DNA of 64,000 nucleotides, taken from positions 310,001-374,000 of the forward strand of contig NC_082415.1 in assembly GCF_004011695.2 (NCBI RefSeq), written 5' to 3'. A program made the translations under genes and the position numbers. The stretch is from Ascochyta rabiei (taxonomy: Eukaryota > Ascomycota > Dothideomycetes > Pleosporales > Didymellaceae). How positions within the stretch are numbered: the first letter of the stretch is position 1; each line of letters opens with the position of its first letter. Positions 36,201 to 46,269 of the stretch are shown in pieces. A model generated the notes under the pieces. It ran no database searches and had not been told where the DNA came from. It was given only the letters and a program-made list of their open reading frames with translations.

Positions 36201-38577
36201 GCGATTAGAAAGAAGTTTATAAAAGCCCTAGTGCTATAACACTTTAACCCTAATAAGCCTATTATTATTCTTACAGACGCGTTAGACTTTACTATAGCAG
36301 CTATCCTGTTATAACCCTAGACATCTAAAGTAGTAACAGAGCAGCACTAAAAACTAGTAGCGTTCTAGAGCTAGAAGTTCTAAGGTCTATCTATTAGATA
36401 GCATACCTATAACAAGGAACTCTTAGTAATTATTAAAGCTTTTAGGCAGTAGAGGTATTACCTTAAACACGCCCCTATAACAATCTAGGTACTTTTAGAC
36501 TATAATAACCTAAGGTACTTTATAATAACAAAGAAGCTCTCTCTATAATAAGCCTATTAGCCAGAGGAGCTAGTAAGGTTTAACTTTAAAGTTAAATATA
36601 AGCTAGAACTAGAGAACGCAGTAGATAGTCCCTTAAGACGTCTAGATTACGCATAAGGTCTTAAGGTTAGGGAATAGTAAGCCCTGTAGGACGCTATGCT
36701 ACCTACCTTACAACAGAAGCTTTAGATCTAGACAATTTAAAAGTCTAGGGCTTAAAAAGATGTATAGGTAATATCTAGGAGTAACGTACCTATAGAAGAC
36801 CTAGTAGAGGTCTAATAACTACCTAAAATTGTCCCTAAGGAATTTTGCGAACATTAGATTAGCCTTAGAGACTTGTCTCCCCTAGCCCTTAACCCTCTAT
36901 CTAATAGCTATTAGAGCTAGGGTTAATCTAAAGACACTAAAGCTAGTGGACTAGACTTTTATATTGCAGAAGCTCTCCTTTATAGCCTAGATAATAGAGT
37001 TAGTACCCCTATACACCTTGCAAATAAAGCTACGTAGGAAGATTCTACTTACGCCTTAGAAACCCTAGAACCCCTAATAGATTTTGTTAAGTAAGTCTAG
37101 TAATAGGACGCAGCATACCCTATAAACTAGTTATTAACAACCTAGACAGACAGCAGAGTAAAGAAGGGACAACACTACTAGGAGGTTAACCCTAGTAGGA
37201 CCTTATGCAGAAGTAGGAAAGTTTAGATTTCTAATAATATTACACTGCGCTAAACTATCTTTTTAAGGAATTATAATAACCTTATAAGAGGTTACTACAG
37301 CCTAGATAAGACTACTAAAGTACTTAAGAGAAAGTACTACTAGCTGTAACTAATAAAGGACTTATATAAGTACATCTAAAGGTGTCCTATATATTAACTA
37401 TATAAGATTAGAAGGTATAAGCTGTAGGGATTACTTACACTATTACTAGTGCTAAACATAGCCTAGCAGCACTTCTCTCTTAACTTTGTAACAGACCTAC
37501 TAAAGTTAATAGACGCTAAAGGGAATAAGTATAACTCTATACTAGTCCTTATAGACTACTTTAGCAAGTACGTCTAGTATCTACCCTACACTAAGATAAT
37601 TACTACCTAGCACCTAGCTAAGCTGCTTATAGAGTACAGCTTTGTAAAGTAAGAACTACTAGATACGTTATTATTAGATTAAGGTTTAGTGTTTACTAGT
37701 TAATTCTGGTCTAATATATGCTACTACCTTAAAATTATCTACTAATTAAGTACAGCTTCCTACCCCTAGACAGATAGGCAGATATAGCAACAAAACTAGA
37801 AGTTAGAAACGTACCTCTGCATATATATAAACTACTATTAGGATAACTAGGTAGACCTTCTGCTATACGCTAAGTACGCCTACAACTCTAAAGCTTACTC
37901 TGCCTACAGAGAATCTCCTATAAAGGCTGCCTTTAGCACAGACTCTAAAGGTTTTAATAGGATACCTAATAAGCACTAGCTATAAAAACCCTAAACTGTC
38001 TAGGACAAGGATAAGGTAACACTAGAACTACGCTAGCAGGTTACTAGCTGCCTATTAAACTAGTATAAGAAATAGAGAATAGTAAAGGAGGCCTTAAAGT
38101 ATATATAAAAAGGCAACGCCTAGTAGTATAACATAAAACAGTCTAAACAACACTTTACTAAGGGAGACTCTGTTCTCCTTTAGGCTAAGAACCTAATAAC
38201 AAGCTGTCCTTCTAAGAAGTTTAACGCTTAATACCTTAGGCTATTTGTAGTAATTAAGAGGGTAGGTAAGCTAGCATATAAGCTAAAGCTACCCCTATTA
38301 ATAGACAGAGTGCACCTAGAGTTTAACATGTTACTTCTTAAGCACTAGAGGGAACCCCTTATAAGTAGTAGGTTCTAGCCAGGTTCTATTAGTATACTAG
38401 AAGACGTCTTACCTAGCAACAGGTTTAAAGTTAAAGGTATACTGTTATACAGAGATACTGCTACCTAGAGAAGGAAGTACAGGGTTAAGTAGCTAGGTTA
38501 GCTAAATAAAGAAGCCACCTAAGAACTACTTAAAAACCTTAACTACTATAATAAGATCCTTTAGGATTATTACTAAT
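33285..38577 (+). pseudogene. Gypsy C gag-pol with chromodomain
   Basis: A 72-residue open start (33285-33503, MLRVLLLPIELL...) begins a gag region running to about 34360. A protease-like block (LYDLGLELNLITKHAARDLGL-type) lies near 34615-34690. RT is at about 35420-35760, with its active site at 35745-35750 reading Y-L-N-N, both Asp lost. RNase H is at about 36230-36500. Integrase runs from a CxxC finger near 37340 to a core with LNFVTDL (first Asp to Asn), VLIDYFSKYVQYL and YAKYAYNS. The chromodomain is at about 38420-38575 (VKGILLYRD, YRVKQLG). Stops are TAG/TAA. The 3' third matches the fragment at 1721-2972. Non-functional. Confidence 0.85.
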
Positions 38578-40870
38578 ACGCTTAGGTAGGTATTCTATTA
38601 AGAGTAGGCCGTCCTACAACTAGCAGACTAGCGCTACTAAAGTAAAAGAGGGGACGTCCTTAGAAGTCTACCTTATAAACCCTACTCTAAAATAGCTAAA
38701 AAAGTAAGGATAGATAGTTCTAGGACTTATGCAACTAGAGGCTAAAGGAGGCCTTGCGTCTATCTAATACATTACTAGCAAAGACTAGCATATTTACAGG
38801 AGAGAAGAGTTTTATTGTTATCTACTAGTCTGTTAAGAAGTATTATAGAGGTAGAGGGTCTTTATAACTACAACTACAGCTTAAGCAGCTCCTCTGCAAC
38901 CCTTAGAAGGGCTCATCTTGTAGGAGGGGCTGCGACAGCAACAACTACCTAGGGTAGGTTTAGTTAGAGACAACAAAAACTGCATAAAAGGAGCTAACAG
39001 GGCCTAAACAGCAGAAGGCACGTTAGTACTATTGTACTACTACCACTTCTCCGCGTTATAAGCACTACCTGTCTTCTAGAAGTAATCCTTAATTATGCTG
39101 TTAATTATAACGTTATTAGGAAGCTTTATACTAACAGTCCCAACTATAGCCTAGAAAAGTTAGCTCTGTATAAGAAAGAGGGGGAGGAAAACACCTATAA
39201 TGTACCGCTTAAGGTTATGTAACTAAGAAACCTAACAGGCTTAAGTATACTTAGTCTTGCTTAGACTAGACTTATTAATACAGTAATAAACTACAGCATT
39301 ACAGGCGACAAAGCTGTTATAATAAGCCTTAGCATAGTTATAGGCAGTCTGCTAGTACATCTACACCTAAGCAATTATATTGTTATTAGTTACCTAGTTA
39401 CCTTAAGTAACTGTCTTATTATTTGTCTTATAGAGGGCACGCTTAATTAAGAAATTAAGCATGTTATAGGCTTAATAGAAAAAAGAGTTAATCTATGAAA
39501 GTTAGCAGGAGTAGACACTAGGGCAGCGTAAGAAATTCCTTAACACACCTTCCTTCCTTTAATTAGATGCAGTAGGGACACATACTAAAGTTATCCTTAT
39601 AAAGCCTATACCTACTAGGCTAATAAAAGATATAGATAAAGGACAAGAGAGCGCTATTAGGGTTACTCTTAGATAAGGTAGTTAAGTGTGTAATGCTAGT
39701 ACAACACTAGTACTATAAAAGCAACAGCTAGGGCTGTATACTCCTAGGCAGCTAGTAATTATAGTTAGGTAGAGCCTTATAGGAGATATACGTTAGAGGG
39801 GGCATTATAGTATAGAGAGTAAGAGCTAGAAGGCAGATATAGATATAGGTATAGAGATAATAAGGTACTATAAGTAAGCAGATACAGTCCTTATATACGC
39901 TAAATTCCCTCTACCTAGCAGCTCTCTAGTAACAACCTAACCTCTTACTACTCTCTTACCTGTCGCAATTTACTACACAGGAAGATAATTCTTATTACAA
40001 ATATCTAGGCATAGGTCTATTAACTGCTAGAAGGGTAACTAGTAATCTTACCTAAGATTCACGTTGCAAATAAATGCTAGAGCCTAGACTATACTGCGTA
40101 AGGGTCTAGGTAAGGCACTAGGTATAGTAAGGCTAACAGCTTACTATTACTACTAGTATACAGACAAGATCCCCTATAAATAAGTAAATCCTAGGCTAGT
40201 TTGCGCAGGAATAGGGCTGTAGAAGCTGCTAGCAATCCTCTTACAGACGTTACTAGTAAGGGACTTACTAATCTAGCCTATAAGGCAGACAACGTCTAAC
40301 CACTTACGCCTCTAGCAGCCTTAGCCTTAGGATTAAGGCACCTAATTAGTTAGGAGATTGCAGAGAGCAAATAGCAGGCACGCCTAGAGTAATCTTTAGC
40401 CTAGTGCTAGGCGCTGTATACGCCTTATAGGGAGTAAATAATACCTCTTATATATTACCAATTTAGTGTATAATTATTACGCTCCCTATAGCCTTAGCTA
40501 TATAGGTTTTAGAGCTAATAACTACTAAGGCGTTGTTTATAGTAACGTCTAGCAGAAGTAATAGCTTACTAATTAGCAGCTAATAAAGGCATAAGGGAAG
40601 ACTTAGCCTTAGCTAGTCTCTTATAAATAAGACTTGTCCACCTAGCTACGCAGTAACACTGTCCTAGTAGCTTACTAAGTAAAAGTTGTAAGGATAGGAT
40701 TGCTAGCGTCTATTGCGTGCTAAACAGCTTCCTATCCCTACAGACGCTAACTAATAGACTTCTACTAGCGCTGTATTTCTCCTACTAAGCTTTTCCCTCT
40801 ACAGGAGGTTTTTCTTAAGCTTAATAACGTTGCTAGAGACCTCTCTACAGTTTAGGACAAACCTTTAAAG
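38578..40870 (+). other. Long 3' region of gypsy C after pol, function unknown
   Basis: 2.3 kb between the chromodomain and the 3' LTR. Near 38640 the frame gives a basic K-R-G-R-P core followed by K, resembling an AT-hook, with flanking stops that look like mutated Gln codons. From about 39060 a plus-strand frame stays fairly open between TAG/TAA codons; a minus-strand frame near 40150-40700 is also fairly open, so I cannot say which strand, if any, is coding. The first 1.3 kb is preserved in another C copy at 8171-9485, so it belongs to the family. No domain recognised. Confidence 0.5.
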
Positions 40871-40880
40871 AGGGGGGGGC

Positions 40881-41082
40881 TATTATCACAAGTATTCTCC
40901 CTACGCCAGGAGATACCTTAGCTAGGTCCTAGGCTAAGCCTAGGGACCTACTAGCCACACACGTATATAATATTCACAAACCTTAAGACTTATCTATTAA
41001 GGATTTGTCTTATCTCTTAAATATTACCCTATTATTCGTCCTATCTTGCTCTGCTCCGTCGCCTACCTATAGCGACCTCACA
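40881..41082 (+). repeat. 3' LTR of gypsy C
   Basis: 202 bp, from TATTATCACAAGTATTCTCC to GACCTCACA. It directly follows the polypurine tract and precedes the ATACC duplication. Confidence 0.9.
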
Positions 41083-41562
41083 ATACCCCTATACTAGTAG
41101 TCTCCCCTACTAATATACTCCTACAGCGCTTCTAACTTAGACTTATATTAGAAGTAGCTAGAATCCCCTATATAAACTAGCCTCTTTCTTACCTAAGATT
41201 ATTGCTACCTATACTGTAGTTACTACTGCATTAGCGCAATTCTAGCAAATATGTCCCTCTTTGCCGCAACAGGTATACAGGTTAGCCTCCTAGTATTACT
41301 AGAATACCTTATTAGGAACCTACGTAGCCTAGTTGGAAGCAGACTACTTCTAATTTCTACGCTTAGCACTGCTGCTAGTACACACTGCAGACATAACTAT
41401 TATCTTAATATTACTATCCCTATTACGCTTAGGCAGCGCCTAGGTAGGGCTATAGCGCAGCTAGTTTTTCTATAGCTATAGTCTTAATATCTAAAGTAAT
41501 AGACTTATACTCTATAATAGCTGCGTTATAATCTATATAAGTTACTCCTTAGTTTATTACTA
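41083..41562 (-). pseudogene. P-family upstream region (part 3 of split copy)
   Basis: From 41088 to about 41449 it is the reverse complement of about 10216-10580. Beyond 41449 it runs into sequence not present in the plus-strand copy, which supports a deletion in that copy. The open frame at 41251-41475 lies antisense to the element and looks like a shadow. It ends at the TA before the Fot element. Confidence 0.65.
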
Positions 41563-43424
41563 ACGTACTCTACAGGTAAGCGGATTAAACAGGTAAGTAG
41601 ATTACTCTGCTAAGACTACGCTAAACCTCTACCCTATTATAGCTTATATTAGCCTACTTTACCCTTATATACAGTAGTGCAGTAGATAATATTATTTAGA
41701 AACATCTTCTATAGCCTTCTTATATATACGCAAGTTATGTCTAACATTATAACACTTTGTATAGCGTCTTTAGGTTACTTCCCCTCCTTTAGCGCGCACT
41801 TACTTCTTTACCTTTTTACTATTACTATACGCCCTAATCTTAGTTAGAGTAGTTAATTAAAGGCCTTCCTTAGCTGCTAGGACCCCCTCCTCCTATAAAT
41901 TCTTTCTTTCATTTAATTTATGTTACGTAGTAGCCTTATTTACTGTTGAAAGCCTAGTAACTTCCTTTTTAGCTAACACTAGCTTATACGTAATAATAGC
42001 TACGCCTTTAGTAAGCTTTTTAAAGGCCTTAACTATTAAAGTTAGTAAGCTGCTTGCATGCCTTTAAGTCCTCTCTTAAACTAGCGTTAATTGCAACCCT
42101 AATTGCAGGGTATTACTTGGGGTTTAGGACTACTAGGGAGCATCTTCTACAGGAGGTAGCAGTAAGGTACGTAGGCAGACATTAAGACCTATTATAACCT
42201 GTTCTAGGTTAAAGGGGACTATTCTAGCGCCTTAGAAGCCTCCTTAGATATTGCTAGAAGTAAATGTCTCCTTATAGGCGCCTATAAAGCATAGTAGGAA
42301 CTTAGTTTTAGTAATATAAGTAATATAGTTATATATAAGATCCTTAGCTTAGCACCTATACACCTTCTTTAAAGGGGTAAAACAGCCTATATCTAGTAGC
42401 TGTAAGAGGTGTAATAAGTATAGAGGCATATATAGTGTAATAATGTTTACTTCCTTACTGTATTATTAGAAGTTAAGGGAGTTATAGCTCTTATAGCTAT
42501 TAATAAGGAGCAGCTAGTATACTCCTTAGGTGCGCGTCTTTCTATAGGCATTAAAGTGCTTAACTAGTCTAGACTAAGCTTGTTAGTAGTCTATCTGTTC
42601 TTAGAGACTCTAATAACCTAATTATAGGGCAGATTGTCTTCTTTATACTAGGTAGAGAGGTAGTTACAGCCTTTAAAGATAATAAAGGGTAGAATAGCCT
42701 ACCCTGTGCTATTAATGCCCTATATAACTATTGTCTACTTATAGTTACCCTGCTACACTACCTTTAGCTGTCCCTAACGCTCTAAGCCTGTAATAAATAC
42801 TCTAGTTAATATCTAGCCTATTATAAAGCCTGTCTTATTAAAGTTGTATGTATTATTATCCTAGATAATATACTTAGCTTTAATATTTACTATAAGCCTA
42901 GACTAGCCTAATATAATCTCTAGATTCTTATAGAGGGCTCTCTTATAGTTATACTTACAATTAAACTTTACTTTAAGGTTAGGGTAGTGCTTAATAAACA
43001 TATTAGGCTAGTTTATGCTAATATAGCCTATATTATACTTAGTACACAAAGAATTAGCTATATTAGCTATAGCAGCTAGCTAAGAGGCAAATCCTTATAC
43101 ATCTAGCTTAAGGATATACTTAGCAATTACGTCCTCCTTAGTCTAGTCTATAATCTGTTAAACTAGCGTATAATTAGCTTATATAGGTTGTCCTGTATAT
43201 TAAGTATATAGTGTGCTGTAAGGCGTGTTATATATAGCTGCAGCACATTATAGGGTAAGTATTACGTCTTATTTAATTACCTAGAGCACAAGCTGTATTA
43301 CAGCTTCTTTTAAGGGCGTAGATTAATATTGTTGTTAAGGCATTGCGTGGTATAGTGGAGGTTTAGTGTAGTCTTAGCAGAGTGATCCGCTTACCTGTTT
43401 AATCCGCTTACCCGTAGAGTACGT
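41563..43424 (-). mobile_element. RIP-mutated pogo/Fot1 DNA transposon, copy 2
   Basis: It has terminal inverted repeats: left ACGTACTCTACAGG and right CCCGTAGAGTACGT, each followed by two copies of the 17-bp subterminal repeat seen in copy 1. The left flank is TA (41561-41562); the right flank is CA (43425-43426), so one side of the TA duplication is altered. The 1,862-bp element carries a transposase on the minus strand. Its block near 42845 reads N-F-N-K-T-G-F, the same Asp-to-Asn loss as copy 1. No open frame is left. Confidence 0.88.
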
Positions 43425-43426
43425 CA

Positions 43427-44243
43427 TATTACAGATATTTACGTTTAGAGCCTAGCAGAGCTTTAATAAGCACTATTCTCTGTCCTAGTAGAGGCTGCCA
43501 CTTTGCACTAGTAGCTGCTTAAACTAGATAAAAAAGTCTAAGAACAACTTATTAGGACCCTAACAGACGCTTTCTAGTTTTGCCTAGGCCTGTTCCTAGC
43601 TGCAGTTGTTGCTGTAGGTATGCTAGGAAGTCCTCTTGGCTGTATATACCTTACGTACCCCTAATCTTATAGAATAGAGCTATATCTTATTACACAGACG
43701 TACTAAGCTAGAACTATTTAAAGGTAAACATGTCCTATAGCCTACTAATAAAGAACATATCTACCTACAGCTTATATTTTATTATAACCTACTATACCTT
43801 AAATAAGGATTTATCCCTAGTAAAGGCCTTACCTATAGAAAGAGGTTTTATATAGGCTGTAGACGTCTGTATAGAGGTATATAGGCCTAGGGTAGACACT
43901 AAAAACAGCGCTTTATAGGGTAGGTTAGAGGCTAGGGTAGACGTTAATAGGTACAGCGTTGCTTCTAAGAAGGACAATAGGACTATAGACGTAGGTCTAG
44001 TACAGGCATTAGCTATTTATGCTTAGAACTCTATAAACATATATATATTAGAGTTATTATATTTAAGTAATACTATACACTTATTAGTAGTAGTTAAGGC
44101 TTACTATAAATTTATTATAGACTGTAACATCTAGGCTATAAATTCCTAAAGGGTTAAGGGGACAGATTTGTGTTGGGGGTTATTCTAGGAACTGGCTGAC
44201 ATGGTACAAGTGCTAGCTATTCTTCTAGAAGAATAGATATAAA
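43427..44243 (-). pseudogene. Gag-like fragment of unassigned retroelement
   Basis: The minus-strand frame at 43792-43977 (61 codons) continues across mutated codons on both sides, from about 44220 down to about 43450, with a Ser/Ala/Thr-rich stretch. It has no pol motif. It may be the gag of the P copy that ends at 41562, because the two are adjacent once the Fot element is removed, but I cannot prove it. Confidence 0.4.
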
Positions 44244-44398
44244 TGTTATAGACTGGCCTTAAGGTAGGATATAATAAGGGTTAATATAGTATTATATCTC
44301 TTAAGGAGGTAACATATTACGTGTCCTTCTAATATTTCTGTAGGGTACATAACTGTCCTGTCTTACTTAAGGCTTAGACCTTGTCTAAGCCTATAACA
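44244..44398 (+). repeat. Isolated family B LTR, copy 3
   Basis: 155 bp, TGTTATAGACTGGCC to GCCTATAACA. Flanking pentamers differ (ATAAA left, ACTAG right), so it is not a clean solo LTR with a target duplication. On its right it directly abuts an integrase fragment. Confidence 0.7.
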
Positions 44399-45100
44399 AC
44401 TAGGCTATACTTAGTTACTTATGTTATACACAACAGAGCTGCATATAAACTAGACCTGCCTACAGACATAATATTAAAAGGCGTATTTCTAGTATTTCAC
44501 CCTAACTTACTTAGGGAAACAAGCTAAGACAACCTACTAGATTAAGCACTACCTAAACTAACACCTGTAGAGGTTACTAACAACTAAGGTTTAGTCTCTT
44601 ACGAAAAGTACGTTAACTTATTTCTTAATTACAGAAAGTAACACAGTATATAGGAATACCTTGTTAAATAGTCTAATAACCCTAAACCTACCTAGGAACC
44701 TGCTAAGTAACACCTTAACCACTATAACGCCTTCTTATTTTACTACAATAATCCTAACACACTAGTTCTACCAGCACTTTAAATGCCAACAGACTAGGAT
44801 CCTTGCCTAGAAGACACCTTTAACAACAGCTAATTTAGTAATCTTAATAAATCTAGTTAAAATAAGATACGCTCATAAAAAGCGGATACGTTACTTAACA
44901 AAGTATTAGGCTGCTTTTAATAGGCTCCTTTACAGGATAAGAACACGCCTAAAGACACGCTAAACCTAATCTAGACCTGCTTAAGCTTGCCCTTAGGCTG
45001 CTACAGTTCAGCAATTAACTATTAATAAAGGTTAACCTTAAAATTAAGGATAAATCTAGCTCTAACAAATTAATAAATCTATTTGTACTACTCCCTTATA
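44399..45100 (+). pseudogene. Gypsy integrase tail with chromodomain, fragment
   Basis: The frame begins inside the integrase C-terminal domain (AAYKLDLP, FLVFHPNLL) and continues to a chromodomain-like block (YEKYVNLFLNYRK, EYLVK-SNNPKPT-EPAK). About 110 mostly polar residues follow, then the frame dissolves. RT and integrase core are absent. It does not match the tails of families A, C or P closely by eye, so it may be yet another gypsy family. TAG/TAA stops. Confidence 0.6.
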
Positions 45101-45470
45101 TAAGCTCTAAATAGAGAGGGGTACAATTTTTGCGTTATAGGGTTTATGTAGTAGAAAAAATCTTAGAGGTTGTTTTTTTATATTAGGATTTAGGGAGACC
45201 TATATAACACTACAAAAGGTATAAACCTTAATTACACTCTAACTACTAATAGGTTGTTACACACAATATTTAAATCCTCTTTTTCTTTGTTTTTCTTTTA
45301 CTCTTACTTAAAACTATTAGTATTAGACTCTTACAGTTACTTATACAGAGACTTTAGCTTAAAAGACTTTACTATTTATAAGAAGGGGCACGTGTTAGGA
45401 CTTTAACTAAGGTAAGATAGTAACCTACTAGTATGTGTTACAACCTACTAGCAGATTCTATTAAACCTAG
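45101..45470. other. AT-rich spacer with no recognisable gene
   Basis: Pyrimidine-rich near 45270-45310, otherwise featureless. I see no coding frame, RNA gene or repeat. It ends with CTAG (45467-45470), the probable target duplication of gypsy D. Confidence 0.5.
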
Positions 45471-45725
45471 TGTGCTGGTGCACACGGTAACTTCCTTAGT
45501 AAGAACTAGGATGCTTAGCTAGTGTACGTAATCTGGCCGGCAGAGGGGTATAAGAGACCTTAACAGGAACTGTCAAGGAGGGATACCTACAACAACAACT
45601 AAAAACACTTACTTATAGAATTTAACTACTGTGTTACCTGTCTCCTTAACCCTTAATAATAATAATAATAAGTATCCTTCCTAATGTGCCTGCTAACATA
45701 ATACTTTAATACTTATACTGGAACA
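45471..45725 (+). repeat. 5' LTR of gypsy D
   Basis: 255 bp; includes a short AAT microsatellite near 45656-45671. It keeps GTGCACAC and TGGCCGG, which are mutated in the 3' LTR. Confidence 0.9.
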
Positions 45726-45776
45726 AAATGGTAACCTAACTAGGGGGCACGGTATAGCAGGCAACATTAAAATTTT

Positions 45777-45920
45777 GCTACTCTAAAGGCTGGGGTATAG
45801 TTTAGGAACTATCCTGTTAACTCTAGACTAGGACATTATTATCTGAATATCTGCCACTCTGAAGGCTAGGGCACAGCCTAGGAATTATCCTGTTAATTCT
45901 GGACCAGGACGTTACTATCA
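45777..45920. repeat. 76-bp tandem duplication in the gypsy D leader
   Basis: Two imperfect units start at 45777 (GCTACTCTAAAGGCTGGGG) and 45853 (GCCACTCTGAAGGCTAGGG). Differences are mostly C/T or G/A. Confidence 0.8.
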
Positions 45921-46051
45921 GACCTATTATTTAGAAAACAAGAAAAACAAGTTTAAAATAAGGCAGGCATCTAGTTAACCTAGAAAAGCCTTAGCTAAGG
46001 GACTATCTTAGTCTAATTTCTAATACTTATTATATATATTATCCGCACAGT

Positions 46052-46099
46052 TCCGCTTAGCCCTATTCCTTAGGATCCGCTCAGCCCTATTCCTTAGGA
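46052..46099. repeat. 24-bp tandem duplication in the gypsy D leader
   Basis: Two adjacent 24-bp units (46052-46075 and 46076-46099) start TCCGCTTAGCCC and TCCGCTCAGCCC and both end CCTATTCCTTAGGA. They differ by one C/T. Confidence 0.9.
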
Positions 46100-46269
46100 C
46101 TTAGGACAAGAGGAATATAAAAGACAGGGACTAAGCTACTCTAACAGACAGAGCAATTAAGATTACTGTAATTATAAGAAACTATTATCTTCTTAATATA
46201 ACAGACTACTAAGGATTAATATATACTACTATAGACAACCCTTTAGACTCTATAGAGACACTGTCTTCC

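Larger units (their letters stand above)
32905..41082 (+). mobile_element. Complete Ty3/gypsy element, family C
   Basis: LTRs lie at 32905-33103 (199 bp) and 40881-41082 (202 bp); they start TGTTA / TATTA and end TTACA / CTCACA. Target duplication ATACC is at 32900-32904 and 41083-41087. A polypurine tract (AAAGAGGGGGGGG) lies just before the 3' LTR. At 8,178 bp it is long because about 2.3 kb separates the chromodomain from the 3' LTR. The coding strand is plus. Confidence 0.93.
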
